NCBI RefSeq assembly: GCF_037126465.1
Contig: NC_088204.1
Coordinates: 60,061,771 to 60,125,770 of the forward strand
Direction of reading: 5' to 3'
Length of the DNA: 64,000 bases
Source: Ornithodoros turicata
Lineage: Eukaryota > Arthropoda > Arachnida > Ixodida > Argasidae
The position numbers and the translations under genes were made by a program. The notes under the pieces are model-generated. The model did no database searches and was not told where the DNA came from. It was given only the letters and a program-made list of their open reading frames with translations. Shown here piece after piece: positions 56,101 through 64,000 of this stretch; position 1 is the stretch's first letter, and the number at the start of each line of letters is the position of its first letter.

Positions 56101-56673
56101 TTCTCAGTTCCTGACCGTTTACCACGCTATTTCACGTCCCTCCTGCACAGGCTTCGTCTCAACGTTGCCTTCACTCCCCAATTCAAGTGCCGAATCGGAT
56201 ACTGTGACAGCTGCCTATGCTCCAAATGTGGCGTTGAAGCGAACATTGAGCACGTCCTAATAGAATGTAAGCTCTACGAAACGGAGAGGCGGCAACTCTG
56301 TGCTCAGCTGAGTGGTGCTAGCCGACAGACGTTCAACCTGGCTGCAATTCTTGGCCCATGTCAGAGCCATGTCCAACACCGTCGAGGACTTCTGATGTTC
56401 TTGGAGTTCCTCTTGGCTACCGGCTTGCTCCAGACGCTGTAGGGTCCACCCCTGCATCTCAAGGACCATTGGCGCTTCTTTCATGTGCTTCTTCCTTTTG
56501 TGCGACGTATAGCGTTGCGCAACCAGACGACGGGAGTTCGAGTTGGACTTGCACATAACTTCATTTTCATATTTCACATCTCATGCTTCTCGTGTAATGG
56601 GGTAGGGTACTGCTCTCAAGCGGTGAATCACCCCAGGCCATAGTCATGATTTAGTTGTTGTTGTTGTTGTAGA
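53141..56673 (+). mobile_element. 5'-truncated LINE with long intact ORF2
   Basis: The element starts abruptly inside the endonuclease domain, after several copies of GTAGAAGTGT (53102-53140), and ends with TGGGGTAGGGTACTGC and (GTT)n at about 56660. GTAGAAGTG follows directly at 56671, so this word is the probable target duplication, reiterated at the 5' junction. The 3' region after the stop is about 230 bases. Confidence 0.88.
53143..56442 (+). CDS. LINE ORF2: EN (partial)-RT-RNase H
   Basis: One uninterrupted frame of about 1,099 codons, starting without a true start codon because the 5' end is lost. It begins at the endonuclease block L-V-V-G-D-I-N-A-H-H; G-S-D-H-L-P-I closes that domain. 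Reverse transcriptase has the A block V-F-L-D-V-K-R-A-Y-D (about residue 435), Q-G-V-P-Q-G-S-V-L-S-P and Y-A-D-D (about 525). RNase H has F-T-D-G-S-S (about 810), S-A-E-L, Y-S-D-S-K and H-C-G-L-S-G-N-E-E-A-D. A Cys/His knuckle C-S-K-C...H-V-L-I-E-C is near the end. Catalytic residues are in place, so the copy is recent, but without the first half of the endonuclease and ORF1 it cannot move by itself. Confidence 0.92.
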   Translation, partial: FLVVGDINAHHPRWGSARTDRRGIRWVDVTDEMDLCLLNDGSPTFLRRDFSTDVLDVSICSKDVSRSLSWSTDVDGKGSDHLPIYISCDRYTGQPRTKFVRLINWKDFRTSCSELAQPNMSAEQLTETLTTSLRCCSRTVKVATGHMGTNPRVEQLRAQRRRAERKARRSGLFQDIIEARHTARVVQKELKNVDRERWRQFCATLSPFTRAARVWSVARSLRETLPPKNPLGVLALSLMRSENSVALDFCKIISANSQASNTDVFRASTSEIQEAISRREPVVNEQMDMDFTLGEFRAAVCLSRVQSTPGGDGISYRAIRNLSDGCVSCVIHVFNTSWRSGEVPQSWKDAVVVPLLKPGKHPSDLSSFRPVSLTSCLGKVLERMVLHRLEWWLEGHRTFPEEMAGFRRNRSSIDSVLDLVTTVEQARSQKKIVMAVFLDVKRAYDTVSHANVLHLLLQAGVPDRMFFWLADFLRHRTLSVRTKEGVTSKVVLTQGVPQGSVLSPILFNLVMAGLKSCVAPKVNISIYADDVCIWTVGKSMPAILRRLQHSLDNILRYLTEAGMDISTEKTAVMAFTRKHMHRYQLFLGDTPLRLVAHHRFLGVIPDSNLSWKKHIDHLDTKAHRWISVIRHFAGPKWGMNEKSLLAIHKALVRGTLLYSLPVLHGISQTQEHRLRCILARSLRVCLGVPRAAETRMVIAEAREIPIEVLRQRETIRHYLRLRAHHRRHPLIAKVCRRKQCNAYNCFMEVKPKVPPFSARSLVPMTPPWSLPVPSIALSIPGLNVKRNQVPTSVLKQLAADMMHNRYSDHTAVFTDGSSSHECSSSAFVIPTDGVSHGYRLSHRTSSTSAELYAILLFLRKTPCDDPRAWVIYSDSKAALQCIANMGIRGSLAPVVTDILHQVQLLSDHGHHISLQWVPGHCGLSGNEEADRAATAAQQSPAVVPTVLSRGDRRSLLNELIQPLARQQWSRDITDRSLMYSVDPTMSFSVPDRLPRYFTSLLHRLRLNVAFTPQFKCRIGYCDSCLCSKCGVEANIEHVLIECKLYETERRQLCAQLSGASRQTFNLAAILGPCQSHVQHRRGLLMFLEFLLATGLLQTL

Positions 56674-56740
56674 AGTGAGCGGACCGCATACATCACGCAA
56701 CAGAACATTTCGAGCACCGGATGAGCAGCAGCCGGGGACC

Positions 56741-57142
56741 CACGTGACGGCTAGGGTCACGTGATCATCTCTGGTGGGTTGCAGGAAGTACAGCTCGAAG
56801 CAGTGTTAAATGGAACGCCACTTCGCACCGTCGAATCGGGAAGAGAGCCACTCCAGCGGCGCTTAGGAGAAATACAGGGAAATAATGTTTCGACTGTCCT
56901 ACTTATGGCGAATTCGGGTTGTCATTTTATGGCAACATGGCCTAGCGCTCGGAAATTGCTAGGTCGGCGCCCGAGCTGGATCACGTGACAGTTGCCACCC
57001 GAACATGAGTGCCAGGGATCTAGCGGTTTTAGGATCATGATCAGGTTCGCCTCATCCCTTTTGGCAGAGTTCGTATACTTAGATCACGCTAGGGACATCG
57101 CGGTCGCCCGTCTTCGGGTTCCGTCGCCTGCTAAATCACGTG
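56741..57142. promoter_or_regulatory. Cluster of four CACGTG E-boxes
   Basis: CACGTG occurs at 56741, 56758, 56982 and 57137, most often within TCACGTGA. Chance predicts about 0.1 per 400 bases. CACGTG with TCA flanks is the type of site bound by bHLH-zip factors. No gene start was recognised nearby, so function is unproved. The rest of 56674-57780 holds no recognised gene. Confidence 0.35.
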
Positions 57143-57780
57143 AACTTCGACGTGCGGGCTAATAAGGAAACTCGCCACCGTTGCAGTTGCGGATGTGACG
57201 ACACCGGATATAGTTGGGTAACCCGCTGCTCGATCGTTTCGAGACCGGGCGAAAAAAGTGCTAGCTGGCAAATTCCGGGCGCTCAGAAAGCGCCACTCGA
57301 ACACGCGAGATTGCTTCGCTTTGACCAAGTGAACATGTGACTGCTCGGGACCTCGCAAAAAAAGTTGCCTTGAAATGACCACCCGAATTCTCCATTATGC
57401 TGTGAGGGTGTCCGCCTTGGCATAAGTTGCTGACTCGGCATTACCCTCAACTTTTGTTATCATCGCGACGTTTCTTTGGGTTTGAGGCGATTATGTAAAA
57501 GCGTATGCTGGCCGATATCACGCGAATGCGATGCTGTAATCTCATTGATACACGCAAAGGTGGACGGCATAGTTGAGGGCAGTGCCGAGTCAACAGCCCA
57601 TGGCAAGGCGGACACCCCCTCAGCACAAGTGGGACAGTCGAAACACTATTTGCCTTTATTTCTGGTAAGAGCAGCTAGGGATACTCTCTTCCCGCTCCGC
57701 CAGTCGAAGTGGCGCTCCAGTTAATTCTGCTTCGGGCTGTACATTGGATTCCGGCAAACTTGGGAACCACTGACCCTTCC

Positions 57781-57889
57781 TCCTCTCACTGAAAAACAGG
57801 GGAAGCGTGTCCTTTCAAGTATCCCGCTTTCTGTTGCTCTGGGCGCTCGGATGAAAAGAGCATTTGGTGAATATGGGTCACTGCCACCC
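57781..57889 (+). repeat. Dispersed repeat, second copy
   Basis: About 109 bases match 52340-52452 in the opposite orientation. The match stops where the element at 57895 begins, suggesting that element interrupted this copy. Confidence 0.6.
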
Positions 57890-57894
57890 GCGTG

Positions 57895-59551
57895 CACTAC
57901 AGGTTTTCCCGCTCATTTTAATCCATTGGTCACTCAATTTAATCCAAGTGCTACCCAATTTAATCCAGTGCCGAACCAAATTAATCCAAACACCAACCAA
58001 TTTACTCTAAGCGCTACCCACTTTAATCCAAGCAACACGTGTAAATGTATTCCGTGTGTATTCAGTCATGTCATGACTGAGACTTTCATGATTTCGCCAA
58101 TGTAACATGAGTTTATGACTACTGATTCAACAACCCCTGGATTTTGCAGTGTCATGCGGTGTTTTATGACTGCTTTTTGTCATTATGACATTTCATGACT
58201 ATTTTCATGATATCTGCCATGAATCAATTTTACGGGACTATTGCTGCTTCAAAAAGTGTCATGCAGTGGTTTATGACCACGGACAGTCATTATGACATTC
58301 CATGACTATTTTCATCGTATGTGACATGAATCAGTTTTATGGAACTATTGCTGCATAAACAGTGTCACGCGGTGTTTTATGACTGCTTTTTGTCATTATG
58401 ACATTTCATGACTATTTTCATGGTATGTGCCTTGAATCAATTTTATGGGACTACAGCTGCTTAAAATAGTGTCACACAGTGTTTTATGACAATTCTGTCA
58501 TTATCACATTTCATGGCTATTTTCATGACATGTGCTGTGAATCGATTTTATGGGACTGCAACTGTTTCGAACAGTGTCATACAGTGTTTTGTAATTACCG
58601 ACGGTCATTATTACATTCCATGACTATTTTCATGAGTTGTGCCATAAATCGATCTTATGGTGCTACCGCTGTTTCAAACAGTGTCGTTCGGTGTTTTATG
58701 ACTACCTACGGTCATTATTACATTCCATTACTCTTTTCATGATTTGTGCCATGAATCGATCTTATGGTGCTACCGCGGTTTCAAACAGTGTCGTACAGTG
58801 TTTTATGGCTACCGACAGACATTATGACATTACATGACCATTTTCATGACATGTGCCATGAATCGATTTTATGGGACTACTGCTGCTTCAAATAGTGTCA
58901 TGCAGTGTTTTATGACCACCGACAGTCATTATGACATTCCATGACTATTTTCATGGCATGTGCCATGAATCGATTTTATGGGACTAGCGCTGCCTCAGTC
59001 AGGGTCACACAGTGGTTTGTGACTACCGACGGTCATTATGACATTTCATGACCATTTTCATGATATGTGCCATGAATCGATTTTATGGGACTACCGCTGC
59101 TTCAAACAGTGTCATATTGTGGACATTCCATCATCGCCGGTCAGGACTCATGTAGGGGAACACCACCTCCTCTACAAAGTCATAAAATACTGTGTGACAC
59201 TGAAGCAGTTGTATCCCATAAAACTGATGTCATGAAATATCATAATGACTATCGGTAGTCATACAACACTGCATGAAACTGGTTGAAACACTGGTAGTCC
59301 CGTAAAATTGATTCATGGCAGATATCATGAAAATAGTCATGAAATGTGATAATGACAAAAAGAAGTCATAAAACACCGCATGACACTGCAAAATCCAGGG
59401 GTTGTTGAATCAGTAGTCATACATTCATGTTACATTGGCGAAATCATGAAAGTCTCAGTCATGACATGACTGAATACACACGGAATACATTTACACGTGT
59501 TGCTTGGATTAAAGTGGGTAGCGCTTGGATTAAATTGAGTAACCTGTAGTG
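57895..59551. mobile_element. Non-coding element with CACTA termini, subterminal and 107-bp repeats
   Basis: The ends are CACTACAGGTT and AACCTGTAGTG. Next to the left end, six copies of a 21-22 base unit (CAATTTAATCCAAG and variants) lie at 57912-58037; two copies lie at the right end (59507-59538). The next 200 bases of each side are inverted copies of each other. Between them a 107-base unit is repeated (next feature). CACTA ends and subterminal repeats are typical of CACTA/EnSpm elements. No transposase frame and no 3-base duplication are seen, so the class is inferred. Confidence 0.75.
58148..59108. repeat. 107-bp tandem repeat, nine periods
   Basis: The word AGTGTC (one AGGGTC) recurs at 58148, 58255, 58361, 58468, 58573, 58680, 58787, 58894, 59001 and 59108, a period of 105-107 bases. 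Each unit also carries GTTTTATGACTACC, GTCATTATGACATT, CATGACTATTTTCATG and ATGAATCGATTTTATGG. Parts of each unit are self-complementary. About two units follow in reverse orientation at 59180-59400. Confidence 0.93.
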
Positions 59552-59825
59552 TCACTAAATAAGGGTACAGAGTATCGCATACCTTTTCCGTGCCGGAGCC
59601 GCCGTTCGGTGTCCGCGATTGGGTCGATCGTGTCACTTGGTCTCTCTTTCCAAGAACGCACTGTCCATGTTGAGTCCCCTCCATCCAAAACCAGTTTCCT
59701 CAATGAAAAACTGGCTAAGAAGCAAGCGAGCTGGTGAAGACCCCGTCACGCTGTCGTCGTGCTTCCACACGTCAAGCGTCCTGGAACAGCTGGTCGCACC
59801 AGTGCGACCTATTCTATTCTATTCT

Positions 59826-59890
59826 GTAAAACTCCCGAGACTGGGGAACACATGTCTGTCCCTTCGTGTTCCCTAGTCTCGGGGTTTTAC
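59826..59890. repeat. 25-bp palindrome related to 2.2 kb
   Basis: GTAAAACTCCCGAGACTGGG (start of the arm at 59826-59851) pairs with 59866-59890 apart from one indel and one mismatch. The outer word ATAATGTAAAACCCCGAGAC also occurs at 2216-2235. It follows an ATTCT triplet repeat. Neighbouring 59552-59825 and 59891-60279 show no supported gene. Confidence 0.8.
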
Positions 59891-60279
59891 ATTATCCATC
59901 GGTTTCCTCGGTTGCGAGCTGGCTCGAGTGCGCGCAGTTCTCCGGCGGAAAAGGGGGAGATTGGCGTCCCATTGCTAGGCGACGCAGCCGCTCGGACCCA
60001 AGATGGTGGTCTCGCTCGCCGGCGTGGCTCAATCTCGTTACTCTGCTCCCTATTTAGTGACTCTAGCGTGCACAGATCAAACGAAAGCCCAGAACTTCCG
60101 AATATTCTTTCGGAGGAAATGAGCTTTTGGTTGGTGTGGGGGAATGTCAGTTGTCAATTGGCGGGAAGTCAGGGCTGTCACTAGACGTCGAAGAATGGAA
60201 CGACGCTCTCCTCTCCGCAGTGCCATACCCGTTCATCTCCTAGATGAGAGGAGTGCTTCTGCGGCGCTGTCAGCTTGTC

Positions 60280-60330
60280 TATTCCAGAGCCGTATATTAA
60301 AAGGGAGTCTGGCCATTAATGGGTCATAAT
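60280..60330. repeat. Copy of GGGAGTCTGGCCATT repeat end
   Basis: CAGAGCCGTATATTAAAAGG plus GAGTCTGGCCATTA recurs in inverted orientation at 61310-61375, and in part at about 7905-7925. Confidence 0.6.
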
Positions 60331-60590
60331 TGTAATGGTACTGTGATGTTACACGTAAGGTTTGTCTGCGCAGTGTGGCGACATGTTGCACGTGCCGCAG
60401 GGTAGGACTGCGGATAATTTGGACCACCTGGGGTTCTTTTGATGTGCGCCGGAAATCTCCGACACGCGGTGCTGGAAGCAATGTTTACCTCCCCTACATT
60501 GCTACCGCCCTCGGCCGGGACCGAAGCCCGATCTTGAGCTCAGCAAGCCAGCACGTTACCGACTGAGCTACAAGGAGCTACAAGGTCCAC
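60330..60590 (-). mobile_element. tRNA-derived SINE, decayed
   Basis: The minus strand has an A box TAGCTCAGTCGGTAACG and a B-box-like GGCTTCGGTCCC at 60590-60490. It then has GCGCACATCAAAAGAACCCC and AGGTGG at 60450-60423, the same central word as in the SINE at 42356. Confidence 0.7.
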
Positions 60591-61330
60591 CCACTTTTTC
60601 AGCTTTCCGACCAATGAAGTCGTGAAATATCGGGCGCTATCAATCAACCTATCCTCGCTATTTGTCCCCGTATCCAACATGGGCAGCGCCATTTTGGGTG
60701 GCAAGTGGATTGGATGGGATTGAAATGGATTGCTCTTGCAACCTGCAAAACTAGTGGATTTTTGGTGCAAATTTGGTGAACGCCACCTAGGGAGCGTAAG
60801 GCACGTCGGGAATTGTCGTCTGCTTCCGTCGTTGTACCGCTGCCGGCGGAACCACCTGCTGGGGGCACATTCTGTCGTCGGTATGATTTTTAAACAAATC
60901 TACATGAATAGTTGGAATATCAAAGGCAAGAATGTTTATATCAATGAAATCCAGCAATTAAATATAAGCTTGTACAGCACAGTACCGTTTTTGTTATGAT
61001 CTCGTTGTGATTGCCGTGTTCACTAGGCCTAACACCGGCGACGAAACGTATTATTTTCAGTTAGATATCGATGGGTGAGCATCAGTTGAAACCGATTTCC
61101 GAGAAACGTATATGAGGATGTACATTTGCAGCGTAAAATCAGTGTAGTCTGTGAAATTTTTTTGTCACGAAATCCCCGCTTCACTGAGCTTGTTTTCGTC
61201 GCCATTTTGGGTGGCAGTTAGGTGTCATGGCGACCCCCTTGGTAAAAAAAGCAAACAAATCAGAGGACCGAAACTGTGATTGACAGGTAGAGCCTCTTTT
61301 TGTGACTCCTCCCAATGGCCAGACTCCTTT
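60591..61330. other. No gene seen
   Basis: Two direct copies of CGCCATTTTGGGTGGCA lie at about 60690 and 61200; nothing else is recognised. Confidence 0.4.
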
Positions 61331-61575
61331 TTAATATGCGGCTCTGGTCTATTCCCCATGACAGCTCAATGGGCTGCCGTGATCTGGAAAATGTAGAGCA
61401 TATCCTTCTCCATTGCCCGCACCACCATCCTTTCATATCTACAGTTTCGGTGTCTCTAAACCAGCCGGACTCTCGCCCTCTCACTATGTCAAAATTGCTT
61501 GGTCCATGGCCAAATCCAGCCCACCAACGCTTTGCCCTCAAAGTTAGAAACCGTAGGCCTTCTGTCCTCGCTCTC
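61330..61575 (+). pseudogene. LINE ORF2 C-terminal relic
   Basis: The frame reads D-L-E-N-V-E-H-I-L-L-H-C-P, then D-S-R-P-L-T-M-S-K-L-L-G-P-W-P. This is the end region of LINE ORF2 after the RNase H domain. Nothing upstream of it is LINE-like. Confidence 0.75.
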
Positions 61576-61604
61576 AAGCGACTACTGATTCCATTTCACC
61601 ATAG

Positions 61605-63027
61605 ATCGAGAAGTTACCCGTCAAAAAGAACCCGTTACGAGTTAAGTTACCGTTTGAAAAATGTAACTAAGTTAATAACGAAGTTGTTCAGCTTGAAATG
61701 TAACTCGCAGTTACGGAGTTACTTAAAAAAAGGAACGAGTTACTTCCAAGTTACTTCGGACACAAAATAGCTCTACACAGGTGCAGCGCGCGTGAGCAGT
61801 TGAGTCGACCTTGAGTTGCATGCGGAGGAGTGCAACACGCTTAGATAATTTTCGTTTATGTCCAATAATTCGAACGCTTTGCAACGGCAGCGGTTCTTAT
61901 TTCCTGAATAGGCGATATGCGAAATGAAGCGCCCTCTCTTGCGCGTTAGTGAAAACGCACTCGCGCCATTTTCGTTGAGGCGATGCTTGGAAAGAATGGC
62001 TCCGCTGTTCCGTGTACACAGTTTGCGTTGCCCGTGAGTAAGTTTGATTGAATAGTGGCAGCTGAAGAGGGCTTCTGTTGTTTTTGTCATCCTATGTGTA
62101 AGCGCCTCATGTACCACTGCGTCAGTAGAACAGAAGAAGAAAAGTCTCTGTTCGAAATATCGGCGGCTTCTGTCCTGAGGCAACTCCCTTCCTACATCTC
62201 TACCGGTTCGCTGGATTTCTACCCATCTGCGTTAGTAAAAGTTTGTTGTGCAACAAGGCAGCAACCGGCAGCATAGTGTGAACGACACTGCAAGCTTTCC
62301 GTTCTGCTTAGTAAAGAATCGTCGGAATACCACAACTTTTTGTCGTGAAAAGGACTGCGTATGTCAAAACTCTGAAGACCAAAACAGTAATGATGTTTAG
62401 TATGTACAGTACAGTACATGTTTAGTAATGATGAAGGTGTCACCGCACTGCTGCGCCAAGCTGTACTAGCAGAGAGGAATAAAACGACAAAAGGATGCGT
62501 ATTCATGAATCGCTGTAACTGAGCACTAGGAAGCGCTTGAAATAGTATCCTGTAGTTGAGGCTACTATCGGACCAGCCTAAAGCTGCACTAGTAAAGCTT
62601 AACATTCTCGATCATTCAGAATTAATACGAGTAGGCAGTCACTTTAGAATCAGACATTTGCCGCTCGTTTATGCACCACTGATGCAGAACCTGAGAGGCA
62701 GACCTATAATGTGATATGAGTGTTCCTGATTTGACTCTCTTGTAAAATCACTGAACTTATGGTGAATTATATCATAACCCGCAGGGGAATTGTCAACTGT
62801 GATAGATTGGAATATTGTTTTGCATATGTACGTAATGCGCTCTCTTGACGTACATCCTAACTCCAATTAAGCATGTGCACAATAATTTGCGGTCTTTACA
62901 TGTGTTCTCTAATGTGTTCCAGTTTTTCGTGAACAAGGGAAAGTAAGAAAAGACATCAGTCGAGCCACTAAATAGGCCAGAACACGAGAATAGGACATCA
63001 TCTGTGAATATTTGTTTTTAAATCTTA

Positions 63028-63062
<35 letters not shown>

Positions 63063-64000
63063 GTGAATTGCCTCACACAGTTAAAAGGAAAATCACTTCA
63101 TGTAGTTGAACTGGGTAGGATAAAACTACGCTTATTACAGATTCAGAACCATGGCATTTATGTTGATCAAATATTTATTTATTAAATAACATAAATAAAT
63201 GTTGGTCATGAAGTCGCATGCTCGACCAACGGGTCAAGTCGTGGCTTAAGGAGAGCAAGCAGCAATGACAGAACCAGATACCTTTCAACATATAAATCTG
63301 AAACCTAGTACTATATCGTCTAATTATATATCTCAACTACCAAATGCAGCAGCACTACAACCGTGGCGTGGTTCCAAGAATCACAAAACATTAAGGAAGA
63401 AATTGCTCGGCACAGTGCGGCAAACGGTATGAAAAACTCCTCCATCAAAATATTCCCCATTTATAAGACCAGAATCTCATTTAATCGTATCACCACAATA
63501 GCGGCTAAAACAAAAAAGTGAAGTATTGCAGAAAACAAAGTGCAAATGCCGAACGTCGATGATAAATGGAATCGACCGCAAAACTGTAGGACTGTTTCTG
63601 CTGCTGAGACTAGAGTTCTGAACAGCTTGTCATTCGTACATTCCGCCGAAATGTTCTGTACGCCACCGAAGAGTCGTGCTTCAAAAATTGCGGCCGTGGA
63701 TTCCTTTTTTAGCGGAACCCCCTCTAGCCGCGTTACAGCGCGTGAGAGATCTGCCCTAGCCATGGCGGTCGAGAGCGGCGCACTCGACAGATGGCGCTAT
63801 TTCGCATATCTCCTATTGAATACTGTCATTGATTGAATATCACGTATTGTGGCATAAAATGCCATGAAAGAACCGGAGAGAAGGCAAGAAAATAAGTGGA
63901 CGTGAGTGAAAAGCGAATTAAAAGTAATTTGGAACTTAGCTTAAGTTACTTTGGCAAAGTTACCTGAAAAAGAAACGAGTTCCTCCGAAAGTTACCCCGG
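61605..64000. repeat. GTTAC-rich repeat termini, possible hAT element running off window
   Basis: Bases 61605-61765 are packed with AGTTAC/GTAACT words, and bases 63915-64000 carry the same kind of words in inverse order (AAAGTTACCCCGG at the edge). This fits the two ends of a long GTTAC-rich element, but the outer right end lies beyond the window. Between them no gene is recognised; a (GT)n run lies at 63030-63065. Confidence 0.35.

Noticed and set aside
57912..59108. CRISPR-like regular repeats
   Set aside because: Repeats are contiguous and diverged without unique spacers, and the sequence is eukaryotic.

Overview
The window looks like arthropod nuclear DNA, most likely a chelicerate and probably a tick. 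I base this on split host genes with GT-AG introns, a dense and nested load of LINE, hAT, CACTA, mariner, Ty3/gypsy and tRNA-SINE sequence, and my general recognition of several repeat families. The species call is inference. No bacterial features, CRISPR arrays or operons are present. Most intact long open frames belong to mobile elements; host genes appear only as short, phase-compatible exons.

Layout. 0-2 kb: the C-terminal end of a protein-primed family B DNA polymerase, a 224-bp tandem repeat, and a minisatellite built on TCTCATTACGGCC. 3.1-13.1 kb (+): three exons of a CNPase-like gene (2',3'-cyclic-nucleotide 3'-phosphodiesterase). A 2.8-kb fold-back element sits in its first intron, and MITEs and an hAT MITE in its second. 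13-20 kb: MITEs, a 195-bp tandem repeat and a Harbinger-like relic. 20.5-25 kb: an AT-rich tract with an 82-bp perfect palindrome, followed by a large CACTA/EnSpm-type transposase on the minus strand. 25.3-27.3 kb: a LINE relic and two short inverted-repeat elements.

27.9-35.3 kb (-): five exons of a phospholipid scramblase. Its introns hold a mariner relic, a LINE relic, an 1.1-kb hAT element and a gypsy integrase relic. The first exon or exons and the last exon were not found.

36.4-45 kb (+): a dead RNase H-bearing LINE containing an antisense LINE tail, an hAT element with an 8-bp target duplication, a tRNA-SINE with a 13-bp duplication, and a further terminal-inverted-repeat element near its 3' end. 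46.6-50.4 kb (+): a Ty3/gypsy element with two identical 142-bp LTRs but broken coding frames, inserted into an older LINE relic. 53.1-56.7 kb (+): a 5'-truncated LINE with one long uninterrupted frame. 57.9-59.6 kb: a non-coding element with CACTA-like termini, subterminal repeats and nine periods of a 107-bp repeat. 60-64 kb: SINE, LINE and GTTAC-rich repeats.

The two host genes are divergent and separated by repeat DNA; nothing suggests they share a pathway. I found no convincing new multi-gene system. The most unusual items are the altered catalytic or binding motifs in both host genes, the GC-AG intron in the scramblase, the perfect palindrome, the 57.9-59.6 kb element, and the young but defective LTR copy.
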